Shown here: positions 35,496 through 46,313 of the stretch, in pieces
Numbering within the stretch: position 1 is the stretch's first letter
How the letters are laid out: each line of letters opens with the position of its first letter
Assembly (NCBI GenBank): GCA_963772335.1
Contig: CAVYXF010000003.1
Span: 434,001 to 498,000 of the forward strand
Length of the DNA: 64,000 nt
Reading direction: 5' to 3'
From: CAVYXF01 sp963772335
GTDB taxonomy: Bacteria; Pseudomonadota; Alphaproteobacteria; Rhizobiales; Rhodomicrobiaceae
Notes under the pieces: generated by a model
Seen by the model: the letters and a program-made list of their open reading frames with translations, nothing else
What the model was told of the DNA's origin: nothing
The model's database searches: none
Position numbers and translations under genes: made by a program

Positions 35496-35593
35496 TGTCC
35501 GCCCCCTACACAAACGCGCTGCACGAACTTAGGCTGGCTCGCCTTTGGCAGCAATCCGGGGATTTGCGGATGATTGTGAGTGGGCGCGAGGTC

Positions 35594-36031
35594 TCAGAAC
35601 ATGTTCAGCGCGAGCCTGGCCTCATCGGACATGCGCTCGACCGTCCAAGGCGGGTCGAAGACCAGGTTCACCTTCACCTGCCCGACGCCTTCGACGGAGG
35701 CAACGGCATTCTCCACCCAACCCGGCATCTCGCCCGCGACGGGACAGCCAGGGGCGGTGAGCGTCATATCGACCTCGACATTGCGGTCGTCGTCGACGTC
35801 GATCTTATAGATCAGGCCGAGTTCATAGATGTCGGCGGGGATTTCCGGGTCGTAGACGGTCTTCAGCGCGCCGACGATCTGGTGGCTGAGCCGGTCCAGC
35901 TCTTCCTGACTGAGCGATGATCCCGGCACAGGCATTGCCTGTATGGCGCCAAGAGCAGCCTCCGGCTCGGCGCCGGGGGGCGGTGCCCTGTCGAAATCGA
36001 ACGGGTCGCTTTCGGACCTGTTTTCAGTCAT
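35594..36031 (-). CDS. sufT: SufT / MIP18-like Fe-S assembly protein
   Basis: 145 aa. The DUF59/MIP18 domain starts near residue 48: VGALKTVYDPEIPADIYELG, with the conserved Cys in TAPGCPVAGEMPG, and the ending FDPPWTVERMSDEAR. It helps Fe-S cluster maturation, in the cytoplasm. An N-terminal acidic/Pro-rich extension of about 45 residues is not part of the domain. Last gene of the SUF run: starts 7 bp after the sufS stop. In many relatives sufA follows; it is absent here. Confidence 0.94.
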   Translation of the reverse strand: MTENRSESDPFDFDRAPPPGAEPEAALGAIQAMPVPGSSLSQEELDRLSHQIVGALKTVYDPEIPADIYELGLIYKIDVDDDRNVEVDMTLTAPGCPVAGEMPGWVENAVASVEGVGQVKVNLVFDPPWTVERMSDEARLALNMF

Positions 36032-36038
36032 AGCGGCC

Positions 36039-37301
36039 TCACGTAAAAAAGCTCTGCGCCTTCATCAAGGCTTCGGCAAGCACATCGACTTCGGCGCGTG
36101 TATTGTACATGGCGAAGGAGGCGCGGCATGTCGAGGTCACGCCGTACCGGGCCAGCAGCGGCTCGGCACAATGCGTGCCGGCACGCACCGCCACGCCCGA
36201 GCGGTCGAGAATGGTCGCCACGTCATGGGCATGAGCGCCAGCAAGGGCAAAGGAGATAATCGCCCCCTTCCCCGGCGCGGTGCCGAAAATGCGCACCGAA
36301 TTCATTACGCCCAGTCGCTCATGGGCATAGGCGCGCAAATCCTCTTCATGGGCAGCGATCGCGTCTCGGCCGACCGCCATCATATAGTCGAGCGCGGCGC
36401 CAAGGCCGGCAGCCTCGGCGATCGGCGGCGTTCCGGCCTCAAAGCGATGTGGCGGCACGCCGTAGGAGATATGGTCCTCCGTCACCGTCTCGATCATCTC
36501 ACCGCCCCCCTGATAGGGCGGCATGGCGGCGAGGTGCTTCTGCTTGCCGTAGAGCACGCCGATGCCAGAGGGACCATAGACTTTGTGGCCGGTGAAGACG
36601 TAGAAGTCGCAGTCGATGTCCTGCACATCGACAGTGAGGTGCACCGCCCCCTGGCTGCCGTCGACCAGCACGGGGATGCCGCGGGCGTGTGCGATTCGCA
36701 CCACCTCCTTGATGGGAACGACGGTGCCCAGCACGTTGGACATATGGGTGATCGCGACCATCTTGGTGCGGGGCCCAAGCGCCGCCTCGAAATCTTCGAG
36801 GCGAAACTCGCCCTCCGGCGTCACCGGCACCCACTTCAGCTGCGCGCCTCGGCGCTCGCGATGGAAATGCCATGGCACGACATTGGAATGGTGCTCCATG
36901 ATCGAGAGCACGATCTCGTCGCCCTCCCCGATCACCATACCGCCGAAGGACTGCGCGACGAGGTTGATCGCCTCGGTCGCGTTCTTGGTGAAGACGATGT
37001 CCTGGTCGGAGGGCGCGTTAATGAAACGCTGTACGGTCTTGCGCGCCCGCTCATAGGCGTCGGTCGCGGCATTGGAAAGGAAATGCAGGCCGCGATGCAC
37101 ATTGGCGTATTCTTCCGTATAGGCTCGATTCAGCGCCTCCAGCACGGCTTTGGGCTTTTGCGCTGAGGCGGCATTGTCCAGATAGACCAGCGGCTTGCCA
37201 TAGACCTCGCGCGAAAGGATCGGAAAATCCTGCCGGATTCGATCCACATCGAACGCGGCACCCCCCGACGCCTGAAACGCAGTGATACGCTCACCAGACA
37301 C
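36039..37301 (-). CDS. sufS: Cysteine desulfurase SufS
   Basis: 420 aa, PLP enzyme that takes sulfur from cysteine for Fe-S cluster assembly. PLP-lysine in FTGHKVYGPSGIG, and catalytic Cys378 in GTHCAEPLLARYG, the group II (SufS) pattern. The start is GTG 37301 (GGAGCTAGC upstream), just after the rhodanese stop at 37303; the longer open frame overlaps that gene. The protein works with a sulfur acceptor; SufE was not found in the window, and the rhodanese-like gene just upstream may be the partner. Confidence 0.95.
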   Translation of the reverse strand: MSGERITAFQASGGAAFDVDRIRQDFPILSREVYGKPLVYLDNAASAQKPKAVLEALNRAYTEEYANVHRGLHFLSNAATDAYERARKTVQRFINAPSDQDIVFTKNATEAINLVAQSFGGMVIGEGDEIVLSIMEHHSNVVPWHFHRERRGAQLKWVPVTPEGEFRLEDFEAALGPRTKMVAITHMSNVLGTVVPIKEVVRIAHARGIPVLVDGSQGAVHLTVDVQDIDCDFYVFTGHKVYGPSGIGVLYGKQKHLAAMPPYQGGGEMIETVTEDHISYGVPPHRFEAGTPPIAEAAGLGAALDYMMAVGRDAIAAHEEDLRAYAHERLGVMNSVRIFGTAPGKGAIISFALAGAHAHDVATILDRSGVAVRAGTHCAEPLLARYGVTSTCRASFAMYNTRAEVDVLAEALMKAQSFFT

Positions 37302-37302
37302 G

Positions 37303-37644
37303 CTAGCTCCTTCCCGCCTCGACCGGCTTCCCCGCGGCCATCCAGCCCCGGATGCCCGCAGGCATGGTAAACACATGGGCAAAGCCCAGTTTCAGCGCCT
37401 TGCGCGCCGCATGGCGACTCGCGCCACAGGTCGGATCCGAGCAGTAGAACACCAGCATGGTGCTGCGGTCGCTCGGCAAATCATGCTCGCCGAACTCAGC
37501 GGGGTCGAGATTGATCGCGCCGGGCAGATGGCCGCTCGCCCAGCGGCGGCGCGGATTGGCATCGAACAGCACGGCGCGGCGATCTTCGATCAACTCGGAC
37601 ACTTCCTCAACTGTCAACTCCGGGCACAAGGGTGCGTAGACCAT
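37303..37644 (-). CDS. Rhodanese-like domain protein in the SUF operon
   Basis: 113 aa single-domain rhodanese. The active-site loop reads YCSDPTCGASRHAARKALKL, with a Cys in place for persulfide. The distal Cys is the likely catalytic residue. The ATG at 37644 is behind GGAGG, and the stop almost touches sufS, so the two are coupled. A rhodanese beside a desulfurase can accept or deliver sulfane sulfur; its presence here instead of a separate SufE is a plausible but unproven adaptation. Confidence 0.88.
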   Translation of the reverse strand: MVYAPLCPELTVEEVSELIEDRRAVLFDANPRRRWASGHLPGAINLDPAEFGEHDLPSDRSTMLVFYCSDPTCGASRHAARKALKLGFAHVFTMPAGIRGWMAAGKPVEAGRS

Positions 37645-37685
37645 CACGTCCTCCGTCTGGCGCCCGGCATTAGGCCCCCGGGCGA

Positions 37686-39041
37686 TCAGCCTTGTGGCAG
37701 CAGCCACGCTGCTGCTTTGGCTTCCAAAGCTTGCCGCAAGCCTTCGTGCTCGATGCGGTCCAGCACCTCCCCGATGAAAGCCCGGATCAGGAGTGCCCGC
37801 GCTTCCGCCTCCGGGATGCCGCGCGCCCGAAGATAGAACAGCAGATCCTCATCGAGCGCGCCGGATGTCGCACCGTGATTGCACTTCACGTCGTCGGCAT
37901 AGATCTCCAGCTCCGGTTTGGAGTCGAATTCGGCGGAGTTGGATAGCAGCATCGCCTGCGCCATCTGCCGGCCGTCGGTCTGCTGCGCACCGGGGCGGAC
38001 GATGACTTTGGCCTGGAAGACGCCCTGGGCGTTGTCGTCGATCACCGCCTTGACATGCTCGCGGCTCTCGCAACCGACCGCTGCATGGTCGATCACCAGC
38101 GTCATGTCGCAATGCTGGCGGTCACGCAGGAGCTGGCAGCCGTAGAAATGCGCGCGCGCGCCCTCGCCATTATAGGTGACGAAGGTCTGCAGGCGCGACA
38201 GGCTCCCGCCCCCGGCGAATTGCACGGCGAGATAGTCGGCCTTGGCGCCGAGCGTGACATGTGCACTGGCGAGATGCTGGGTGTCGTTGTTCTCGGCCAC
38301 GACGGTGTAGTGCTGCAGCCTGCCGCCGTCCGCTACGGCGATCTCAGTCACATCGTTGATCTGAGCCGCCGTCTCGCCGCCGGAGACGAAGGTCTCGATC
38401 AGCCTCGCCTCTGCACCCTCTTCGACCACGATCACATTGTGCAAGGCGCAGGAAGCCGGCCTACCCGCCGCCGCGATGTGAACGAGATGCACGGGCGCAT
38501 CCAGCGTGACGCTCTTGCCGACACGCAGGACAACACCATCCGTCGCTAACGCAAGGTTGAGCTGGGTGACGACGTCGTCTTTACCAGTGTTCGCCCCGCC
38601 CATGCCGGAAGATACCCAAAAGCGCGGCCTGGCGAGCGCTTCGGCGAGGCCGAGCAACTCGACGCCGGCCGGAAGACTGCCAAGGCTGGAGAGGTCTGCC
38701 CGGAAATGCCCGTCCACGAAGACAAGCCTTGCCGCCTCGATCGATGCCAGCTCGCCGAGCGCGCTCTCAACGAGCGATGCGCCTGCTGCCCCATTGGCTG
38801 TGGCGGGCGCGTAGGCTTGGCGCATTGCAGCACGCAGATCCGTGTATTTCCATTCCTCAACACGGCGGTGCGGCAGACCCCGCGCGGCAAAAGCAGCAAC
38901 TGCTTGCTCGCGCAGCTCCTGGAGATGGTCGTCATCACTGCCCGGCAACCCGGCAGCGAGCGCCTTGTAATAACTGATGAGCTGGGCTGCGGCATCGCCC
39001 GGATGGCCGGCGCCTTCGAGCTTGACGGGTTGAACGTTCAT
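37686..39041 (-). CDS. sufD: Fe-S scaffold complex protein SufD
   Basis: 451 aa. SufBCD complex subunit forming the scaffold with SufB; acts in the cytoplasm. Conserved parts: GLPHRRVEEWKYTDLRA near residue 60, the beta-helix region, and a C-terminal YADDVKCNHGATSGALDED (the His-containing motif), then FYLRARGIPEAEARALLIRA. Start ATG 39041 follows GAGGGGCG; the TTG at 39053 is less likely. It follows sufC after a 12-bp gap. Confidence 0.95.
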   Translation of the reverse strand: MNVQPVKLEGAGHPGDAAAQLISYYKALAAGLPGSDDDHLQELREQAVAAFAARGLPHRRVEEWKYTDLRAAMRQAYAPATANGAAGASLVESALGELASIEAARLVFVDGHFRADLSSLGSLPAGVELLGLAEALARPRFWVSSGMGGANTGKDDVVTQLNLALATDGVVLRVGKSVTLDAPVHLVHIAAAGRPASCALHNVIVVEEGAEARLIETFVSGGETAAQINDVTEIAVADGGRLQHYTVVAENNDTQHLASAHVTLGAKADYLAVQFAGGGSLSRLQTFVTYNGEGARAHFYGCQLLRDRQHCDMTLVIDHAAVGCESREHVKAVIDDNAQGVFQAKVIVRPGAQQTDGRQMAQAMLLSNSAEFDSKPELEIYADDVKCNHGATSGALDEDLLFYLRARGIPEAEARALLIRAFIGEVLDRIEHEGLRQALEAKAAAWLLPQG

Positions 39042-39053
39042 ATCGCCCCTCAA

Positions 39054-39809
39054 TTACGCCGCTTCCGCGCCGGCGCCATATTCGGCATAGCCCGACTGCT
39101 CAAGCTCCAGCGCCAGCTCCTTGCCGCCCGAGCGCACAATGCGCCCCTGCGCCATCACATGCACCCGGTCCGGCACGATGTAATTGAGCAGCCGCTGATA
39201 ATGGGTGATCAGCACGAAAGCGCGATCCGGCGAGCGTAGCGCGTTGACGCCTTCCGAGACAATGCGCACCGCGTCAATATCGAGGCCTGAGTTGGTCTCG
39301 TCCAGCACGCACAGCGAAGGTTGGAGCAAGGCCATCTGCAGTATCTCGTGGCGCTTCTTCTCACCGCCCGAGAAGCCGGTGTTGACCGGCCGCTTCAGCA
39401 TATCCATGGAAATGCTAAGGCTGGCGGCCTTCTCGCGCACGAAACGCATGAAATCGGGCGTCGACATTTCCGCCTCGCCCCGCGCCCTGCGCAGAGCATT
39501 CACGGCCGTGCGCAGAAAGGTCATTGAGGCAACGCCGGGAATTTCCATTGGGTACTGAAATGCCAGGAACACGCCGGCATGGGCGCGCTCGTCCGGCTCC
39601 ATCTCAAGGAGGTTCTCGCCGTTCCAAGTCACGGAGCCGTCCGTCACCTCGTACTCTTCCTTGCCGGCGAGGATGTAGGCGAGTGTCGACTTGCCAGAGC
39701 CGTTTGGCCCCATGATTGCGTGCACCTCACCCTTTGGCACGGTGAGATCGAGCCCCCGCAGGATCTGCTTGCCGTCGATCTCAGCGTGTAGGTTCTTGAT
39801 TTCCAACAT
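39054..39809 (-). CDS. sufC: Fe-S assembly ATPase SufC
   Basis: 251 aa soluble ABC ATPase of the SufBCD complex. Walker A MGPNGSGKSTLAY near residue 33, signature FSGGEKKRHEILQ near 145, Walker B LCVLDETNSGLDID near 168 (the DETDSGLD type characteristic of SufC). Start ATG 39809 behind GAGGTTAG. It lies between the ABM-like gene (23 bp) and sufD. Confidence 0.97.
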   Translation of the reverse strand: MLEIKNLHAEIDGKQILRGLDLTVPKGEVHAIMGPNGSGKSTLAYILAGKEEYEVTDGSVTWNGENLLEMEPDERAHAGVFLAFQYPMEIPGVASMTFLRTAVNALRRARGEAEMSTPDFMRFVREKAASLSISMDMLKRPVNTGFSGGEKKRHEILQMALLQPSLCVLDETNSGLDIDAVRIVSEGVNALRSPDRAFVLITHYQRLLNYIVPDRVHVMAQGRIVRSGGKELALELEQSGYAEYGAGAEAA

Positions 39810-39832
39810 TCTAACCTCTGTTCACAAACTCT

Positions 39833-40159
39833 CTACACGCAAGCGTAGGACAGCATCTCGCGTGTTTCGTAATGCTGCGATCGCTCGTCGAAGCGCGACA
39901 GGATCGCTCTCGCCTTCTCCGGCACGAAGGCCGCTTCGTAATCGGGACCGGCGAAATCCTTCACCGCGCCAAAGCTGTCGAAGCGCATCATGGTGATGAA
40001 TTCCACCTCATTGCCGGTTGGGCGGCGGAGCAGTTCGATGCTGCTATAGCCTTTGACGCCCTTTGCCTCGATAGCCGGGAAGACCTCGGTCTTGAGCAGG
40101 TTTTCGTACGCGTCGGCGTTTTCGGGTTTGGTCCAGCCATGCCAGATGCGGATGATCAT
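39833..40159 (-). CDS. Antibiotic biosynthesis monooxygenase-like (dimeric alpha/beta barrel) protein
   Basis: 108 aa. The N-terminal MIIRIWHGWTKPENADAYEN and a central EFITMMRFDSFGAVKDFAG are typical of ABM-fold proteins, which bind flavin-like or haem-like ligands or act as monooxygenases. It starts at ATG 40159, just upstream of sufC (23 bp gap), inside the SUF run. Its function in Fe-S assembly, if any, is not known. Confidence 0.8.
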   Translation of the reverse strand: MIIRIWHGWTKPENADAYENLLKTEVFPAIEAKGVKGYSSIELLRRPTGNEVEFITMMRFDSFGAVKDFAGPDYEAAFVPEKARAILSRFDERSQHYETREMLSYACV

Positions 40160-40845
40160 CGCTTATGTCCGTTGTTATCGTCGTTGCCTCATAGCAGTGG
40201 CGCAGACAAGCGGCGGTCGGTCTTAGACTTCAAAAGGAAGTGAACACGCGCAGCACGCCAGTATCGGATGTTACTGCAGCACGAAGCATTGTTCGCGGGT
40301 GAAAGGGATCAGGACTGAGAAGACCGGCGGCGCGAAAAAGGCGACGTACGAGCCTCGTCCCGAAACTAGTTTTCCAGTGGACGTGCCGAGCCGCTGAAAT
40401 CGCACGCTGCTCCACGAATCAACTTGCCTTTCTTCGCAGACGACAGATCCGCACCGATAGCCTTCACAGCGACCATTTGAAGCGTGCCTGCGGAACCTTC
40501 TTTGCCCGCTCATAAGTCTGGGAGATTGCGCACGATCGCAGCCAGAGCTTCATTCCGCATCAGTTTATCTAGCGGCGAAGCTTTCTAATAGCCGAGGTCG
40601 CGGCAGCGGCCATGATCCAGCAACTCCAGTATCCCCTACCCGGACAAGCAAAAATTTCGTGAAGGACAAAACCCTCTTCATCATTCACGGGTTTAGACTG
40701 GGCTGAGGTGAGCTGCAATGCCCATTTGACTGTCCCAGTCACATCGTCGATTGAGAGCAAGTGCCGCGCTCCATGGAGCGAATGCGCCATCGCCACAGCG
40801 TCCCCTCTCCCATGGGGAGAGGACAGGGTGAGGGGGTAAGGCCTC
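40160..40845. other. Gap of about 690 bp in the SUF cluster, non-coding or decayed
   Basis: Between sufB and the ABM-like gene. Three short minus-strand frames (40230-40415, 40271-40513, 40569-40796) overlap or are short and match no family I know. The frame at 40569-40796 is the most protein-like (a stretch with WALQLTSAQ), so a remnant gene is possible. A REP-like hairpin sits at its right end. No tRNA seen. Confidence 0.5.
40804..40836. repeat. REP-like palindromic element after sufB
   Basis: CCTCTCCC-ATG-GGGAGAGG at 40804-40822, an 8-bp stem, followed by ACAGGGTGAGGGGG. The CCTCTCCC..GGGAGAGG..GGTGAGG pattern is a widespread intergenic repeat in proteobacteria. It lies 10 bp downstream of the sufB stop and may attenuate transcription into the gap. 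Confidence 0.7.
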
Positions 40846-42318
<1,473 letters not shown>

Positions 42319-42366
42319 GTCCAACTCCCGTTCAACTCTTGCGGCGCGCGCTAGAAGCGCTGCCCG

Positions 42367-43536
42367 TCACGCCGCCCTGCGGCGCTCCTGAAACTTGCTA
42401 TAGATCCGCTGCCAGGCGGCACTGAACTGATCGGCGTCGCGCTCCGTCGTGCTCCACCCCAGACTGACGCGGATGGCAGCACCGGCAAGCTCCGGCGCGA
42501 CACCCATGGCGGTAAGCACATGCGAGCGCTCTATCTTTCCTGACGAACAAGCCGAGCCCGCGCTTAGGGAAACCCCTTCGAGATCGAAGGCCATCAGCAG
42601 CGTTTCGGCCGACATGCCAGGCACGGCGAAGCAGGTCGTATTCGGCAGGCGACGGGCGCCGCGGGAGAAAATCACCGCACCTTCCGCAACGCGCTCGATC
42701 TCCGCCTCAATCCGATCCCGCAAAGCCGCAATCTGATCCATGAATGGCAAGTCGCGCTCGGCGAGACCAGCGGCAACACCAAAACCGGTGATGGCAGCGA
42801 CGTTCTCAGTGCCTGCGCGATAACCACGCTCCTGGCCACCACCCGCCATCAGCGGCCGCGCAAAACCGAGCCGGTCATTGGCAAGCATCAACGCGCCAGC
42901 GCCTTTCGGTCCGCCGAATTTGTGCGCTGAGACAGTTACAAGGTCGGCATTGCGGACGCAGGGTTCAAGCGAAAGCTTGCCGGCAGCCTGTACCGCATCG
43001 CAATGCAGTATCCCGCCTAGCGCATGGACGATCGCTCCGAACGCCTCGACCGGCTGAATCGCACCGGTCTCGTTATTGGCAAGCATCAGCGAGGCCATGA
43101 ACGGTGCATTGCCGTCCGCCTCGCGCCAGAGCCGAAGCCGGCCCTCCGCCGCCTCGACGTCCAGCACGCCGTCGGCGGCGGTCACAGGCAGGATTTCGAC
43201 GTCCTCAGCCGCAAACTGGCCGCCCTTCAGCACGCTCGGATGCTCGACGGCTGACACGAACAGCCGCCCCGGCCCGCCGCCCGGCAGCCAGGCCGGCGAG
43301 AGCGCCATCATATTGGCCTCGGTGCCGCCGCTCGTGAACACGATCTGCGGCGGCGCCACGCCAACCAGCTGCGCCACCTCGCCGCGCGCCGCCTCGATCA
43401 TCGCGCGCGCCTGCCGCCCCTCATGATGCACGGAAGAGGCGTTGCCGGCACTTGCGAGTGCGGCAATCATCGCCTCCAGCGCTTCCGGCCGGAGCGGCGA
43501 GGACGCATTGTGATCGAGATAGGCGCGCTCTTTCAT
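42367..43536 (-). CDS. NifS/IscS-type cysteine desulfurase
   Basis: 389 aa, class V PLP enzyme. N-terminal AYLDHNASSPLRPEALEAM, PLP-lysine in SAHKFGGPKGAGAL, and active-site loop SAGSACSSGKIERSHVL with the catalytic Cys, the group I (IscS/NifS) pattern. The ATG at 43536 overlaps the rrf2 stop (ATGA). A second desulfurase in the same operon as sufS is common in alphaproteobacterial SUF clusters. Confidence 0.93.
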   Translation of the reverse strand: MKERAYLDHNASSPLRPEALEAMIAALASAGNASSVHHEGRQARAMIEAARGEVAQLVGVAPPQIVFTSGGTEANMMALSPAWLPGGGPGRLFVSAVEHPSVLKGGQFAAEDVEILPVTAADGVLDVEAAEGRLRLWREADGNAPFMASLMLANNETGAIQPVEAFGAIVHALGGILHCDAVQAAGKLSLEPCVRNADLVTVSAHKFGGPKGAGALMLANDRLGFARPLMAGGGQERGYRAGTENVAAITGFGVAAGLAERDLPFMDQIAALRDRIEAEIERVAEGAVIFSRGARRLPNTTCFAVPGMSAETLLMAFDLEGVSLSAGSACSSGKIERSHVLTAMGVAPELAGAAIRVSLGWSTTERDADQFSAAWQRIYSKFQERRRAA

Positions 43537-44015
43537 GACGAGGCCGCCACCTTCTGCCGTGTTGGCGTCGTGGGCGTGCCGATGCGGGCTGCGGCGAGAG
43601 CCGCCGAAAAAGTACCGTCGATGACGTGTTGCAGGCTGACCAGGCTAAGGAACGCGCCGATATGATCGCCAAGCGCCTCCCACAGATCGTGCGTCTCGCA
43701 GCGCCGGGTCCCGAGGCACAGCTCCGTGCCCTCGTCGGAGCAGCGCGTCATCCGCACACTCTCATCAGACGCCAGCATGATTTCGGCAATGCTGATCTCG
43801 GCGGCGGGACGCGCCAGGCGGTAGCCGCCTCCCGGGCCACGCATGGCGGTGACCAGACCGGCACGGCGCAACTTCATAAACAACTGCTCGAGATAGGAGA
43901 CCGGCAGCTGCTGGCCTTCGGCGATGTCCGTCAGTGGCAGCGAGGCATTGCCGCCGCGCTTTGCCAGATCGACCATCGCCATTACGGCATATCTACCCTT
44001 GGTACTTAGCTGCAT
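43533..44015 (-). CDS. Rrf2-family Fe-S regulator (IscR-like)
   Basis: 160 aa. N-terminal winged helix (MQLSTKGRYAVMAMVDLAKR; DNA-reading part around PVSYLEQLFMKLRRAGLV). Three Cys, about 92, 100 and 106 (RCSDEGTELCLGTRRC), would bind a [2Fe-2S] cluster; the spacing CX7CX5C differs from E. coli IscR (CX5CX5C) and equals that of RirA. The first gene of the SUF run, it presumably represses the run when clusters are plentiful. Start ATG 44015 is preferred to the frame start at 44030 because it fits the family start. Confidence 0.92.
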   Translation of the reverse strand: MQLSTKGRYAVMAMVDLAKRGGNASLPLTDIAEGQQLPVSYLEQLFMKLRRAGLVTAMRGPGGGYRLARPAAEISIAEIMLASDESVRMTRCSDEGTELCLGTRRCETHDLWEALGDHIGAFLSLVSLQHVIDGTFSAALAAARIGTPTTPTRQKVAASS

Positions 44016-44286
44016 GGTAACGATATACAAGCTCTAGCCATTTCGCCTCATATGACGTTTCAGCTTGCGAGCGCAGAGGTCATCTGTGCTATGAAACGCC
44101 AGCCCAAGGCTGTCGGCCTCAAAATTTCGAACGATTCTAATTGTCCTGTCTTGTTGTATAGGAATCCCGACCGCTGGAGTCAAGTTATTGCAGATACGAT
44201 TCCACACCCTCCCGCGGGAGGCTGTCTCGTAAGCAGAGCGGCAGCAGCCATGCCCTCACCTCCCGCCTTAGCGAAGTGTCCAAGAA

Positions 44287-44964
44287 ATGCCTGAAGTGAT
44301 CATCAATGGTCCGGCCGGCCGACTAGAGGCCCGCTACCACCACGAAGCTGCAAATTTCGCCCCGATTGCGGTGATCCTGCACCCGCATCCGCAGTTCGGC
44401 GGCACCATGAACAACCAGATCGTGTACAACCTCTATTATACCTTTGCCCGTCGCGGCTTTTCCGTGCTGCGCTTCAATTTTCGCGGGGTCGGGCGTAGCC
44501 AGGGGCTGTTCGACAATGGTCCCGGCGAGCTGTCGGACGCGGCAACCGCGCTCGACTGGCTGCAGATCTATAACCCGGACGCGCGCTCCTGCTGGATCGC
44601 GGGCGTGTCGTTCGGCTCTTGGATCGCCATGCAGCTCTTGATGCGGCGCCCGGAAATCGACGGTTTCATTGCGGTTGCGCCCCCCGCCAATCTCTATGAT
44701 TTCAGCTTTCTCGCCCCCTGCCCGTCATCGGGCCTGATGGTGAATGGTGCCGATGACCGGGTCGTGCCCGCCGAATCTGCCAAGACCCTGGTGGACAAGC
44801 TGAAGACGCAGAAAGGGATCGTGATCTCCCACGAGACTGTGCCCGGCGCCAACCACTTCTTCGAGGACAAGATCGACGACCTGATGGCTGTGGTGAACGG
44901 CTATCTCGACGTCCGGCTCGATCCAAACCGCCGCATCACCTCTGCCGGCAAGGGCAAGGGATAG
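44287..44964 (+). CDS. Alpha/beta hydrolase
   Basis: 225 aa. HPHPQFGGTMNNQIVYN near residue 32, RFNFRGVGRSQG, nucleophile elbow GVSFGS with Ser at about 107, a later Asp (NGADDRVVP) and His (GANHFFEDK), so a complete triad. It is a cytoplasmic hydrolase of the alpha/beta family, with the HPHP motif that recurs in a conserved alphaproteobacterial group next to Fe-S cluster genes. Substrate unknown. Divergent from the rrf2 gene. Confidence 0.9.
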   Translation: MPEVIINGPAGRLEARYHHEAANFAPIAVILHPHPQFGGTMNNQIVYNLYYTFARRGFSVLRFNFRGVGRSQGLFDNGPGELSDAATALDWLQIYNPDARSCWIAGVSFGSWIAMQLLMRRPEIDGFIAVAPPANLYDFSFLAPCPSSGLMVNGADDRVVPAESAKTLVDKLKTQKGIVISHETVPGANHFFEDKIDDLMAVVNGYLDVRLDPNRRITSAGKGKG

Positions 44965-44970
44965 ACTGCC

Positions 44971-46104
44971 TCAGCCTGCCATACCGTCGAAACCCAGGCC
45001 CGGCGCGCCGACAGGGTGCGCCAGCACGCCGCCGGCGGTCGGCTCCGGCACGCCGGTCGTACCGGGGAAGGATAGCGGCAGACCGTTCAGCGAACGCACA
45101 GCCAGAAAGGCAAAGGCCTGCGCCTCGATGCTGTCGGGCAACCAGCCCAGATCTTCGGCGCGCCTCAGCTCGCCAGGAAGCAGTCTGCCAAGCGCGCTCA
45201 TCAGCGTGCGGTTATGCGCACCGCCCCCCACGACCACATAGACGCGCGGCGGCACCGGGAAATGCGCAACCGCGCAGACCAGCGCCGCGGCGGTGAAGCC
45301 GGCGAGCGTCGCCGCGCCATCGGCCGGCGAGAGCCCTTCCATGCTATCCAGCGAAAAGGCGTTGCGGTCGAGCGATTTCGGCGGCCTGCGCAGGAAATAA
45401 GGGTGTCGAAGGAGTGCCTCGAGCCGCTTGCTGTCGGCCTGGCCTCGCGCGGCGAGCGCCCCGCCCTCGTCATGGCTGGCGCCGGTCGTCTGGCGCACCC
45501 AATCGTCCATCATCGCATTGCCGGGGCCGGTATCGAAGGCGACGAGATCGCCATTCTCGCCGATCCAAGTGACGTTGGCTACTCCGCCGATATTGACGAT
45601 CGCGGCCGGCAGGCTCAGCCCCGACATCATCGCCAGCGCGCGATGATACACCGGCACGAGCGGCGCGCCCTGGCCGCCCTGCGCCACATCCTCGGCGCGC
45701 AGATCATAGACGACTTTGATGCCCGTCAGGTCGGCAAGGCGCTGTCCGTCGCCAAGCTGCACCGTCAAGTGCTGCTCCGGGCGGTGCAGCACCGTCTGGC
45801 CGTGAAAACCGATCACATCGATCTCTTCAGCCCCGAGGTCGTTCTCACGCAGGAAATCGGTAATCGCGGCGGCATGGGTCTCAGTGATCAGATCCTCTGC
45901 CTCGATCAGGAGAGGCGGCAGGATATCGCGCGCCTTGAGGAACGCCGCCTCGGCAACCGCCTCACGCAACAGCTCCCGTTCCGCGCTTGTGTAGAGACCG
46001 CCGCCGACCGGGCCGAAGGCTTCAACGCGCTCGCCATCCGTGTCAAGGAGCGCGACATCGATGCCGTCCATCGAAGTCCCGCTCATCATGCCGATTGCCT
46101 TCAT
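44971..46104 (-). CDS. anmK: Anhydro-N-acetylmuramic acid kinase
   Basis: 377 aa. Phosphorylates and hydrolyses anhMurNAc to MurNAc-6-phosphate in cell-wall recycling. ASKHA-fold motifs: GMMSGTSMDGIDVALLD at the N-terminus, VIGFHGQTVLHRP, and VVGGGAHNRTL near the C-terminus. Start ATG 46104. It is convergent with the alpha/beta hydrolase (6 bp apart). Confidence 0.96.
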   Translation of the reverse strand: MKAIGMMSGTSMDGIDVALLDTDGERVEAFGPVGGGLYTSAERELLREAVAEAAFLKARDILPPLLIEAEDLITETHAAAITDFLRENDLGAEEIDVIGFHGQTVLHRPEQHLTVQLGDGQRLADLTGIKVVYDLRAEDVAQGGQGAPLVPVYHRALAMMSGLSLPAAIVNIGGVANVTWIGENGDLVAFDTGPGNAMMDDWVRQTTGASHDEGGALAARGQADSKRLEALLRHPYFLRRPPKSLDRNAFSLDSMEGLSPADGAATLAGFTAAALVCAVAHFPVPPRVYVVVGGGAHNRTLMSALGRLLPGELRRAEDLGWLPDSIEAQAFAFLAVRSLNGLPLSFPGTTGVPEPTAGGVLAHPVGAPGLGFDGMAG

Positions 46105-46313
46105 TCGCGCTGCCTATCTCAACCCGTGCATACCCTCTCCGAAGCTGTTATACGAGCGTTACGCCAAGACTTCATCCCCCATCCGCAAACGTTCGATGCG
46201 TCACTCGGCTCCTGGGGTCGGCGCAGGTCTAAAATATCCGCCGGTGCCGCGTTGAATCTTATGGCGATGAGCCAGGTCTAGGACGCCACCGCTGCTCAGA
46301 AATCTTGCCTCTC

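Noticed and set aside
40569..40796. 75-codon minus-strand frame in the SUF gap
   Set aside because: No recognisable family and no convincing start; possible remnant only.
44052..44294. 80-codon plus-strand frame upstream of the alpha/beta hydrolase
   Set aside because: It has no family resemblance and overlaps the likely promoter region; the hydrolase has a clear start of its own.
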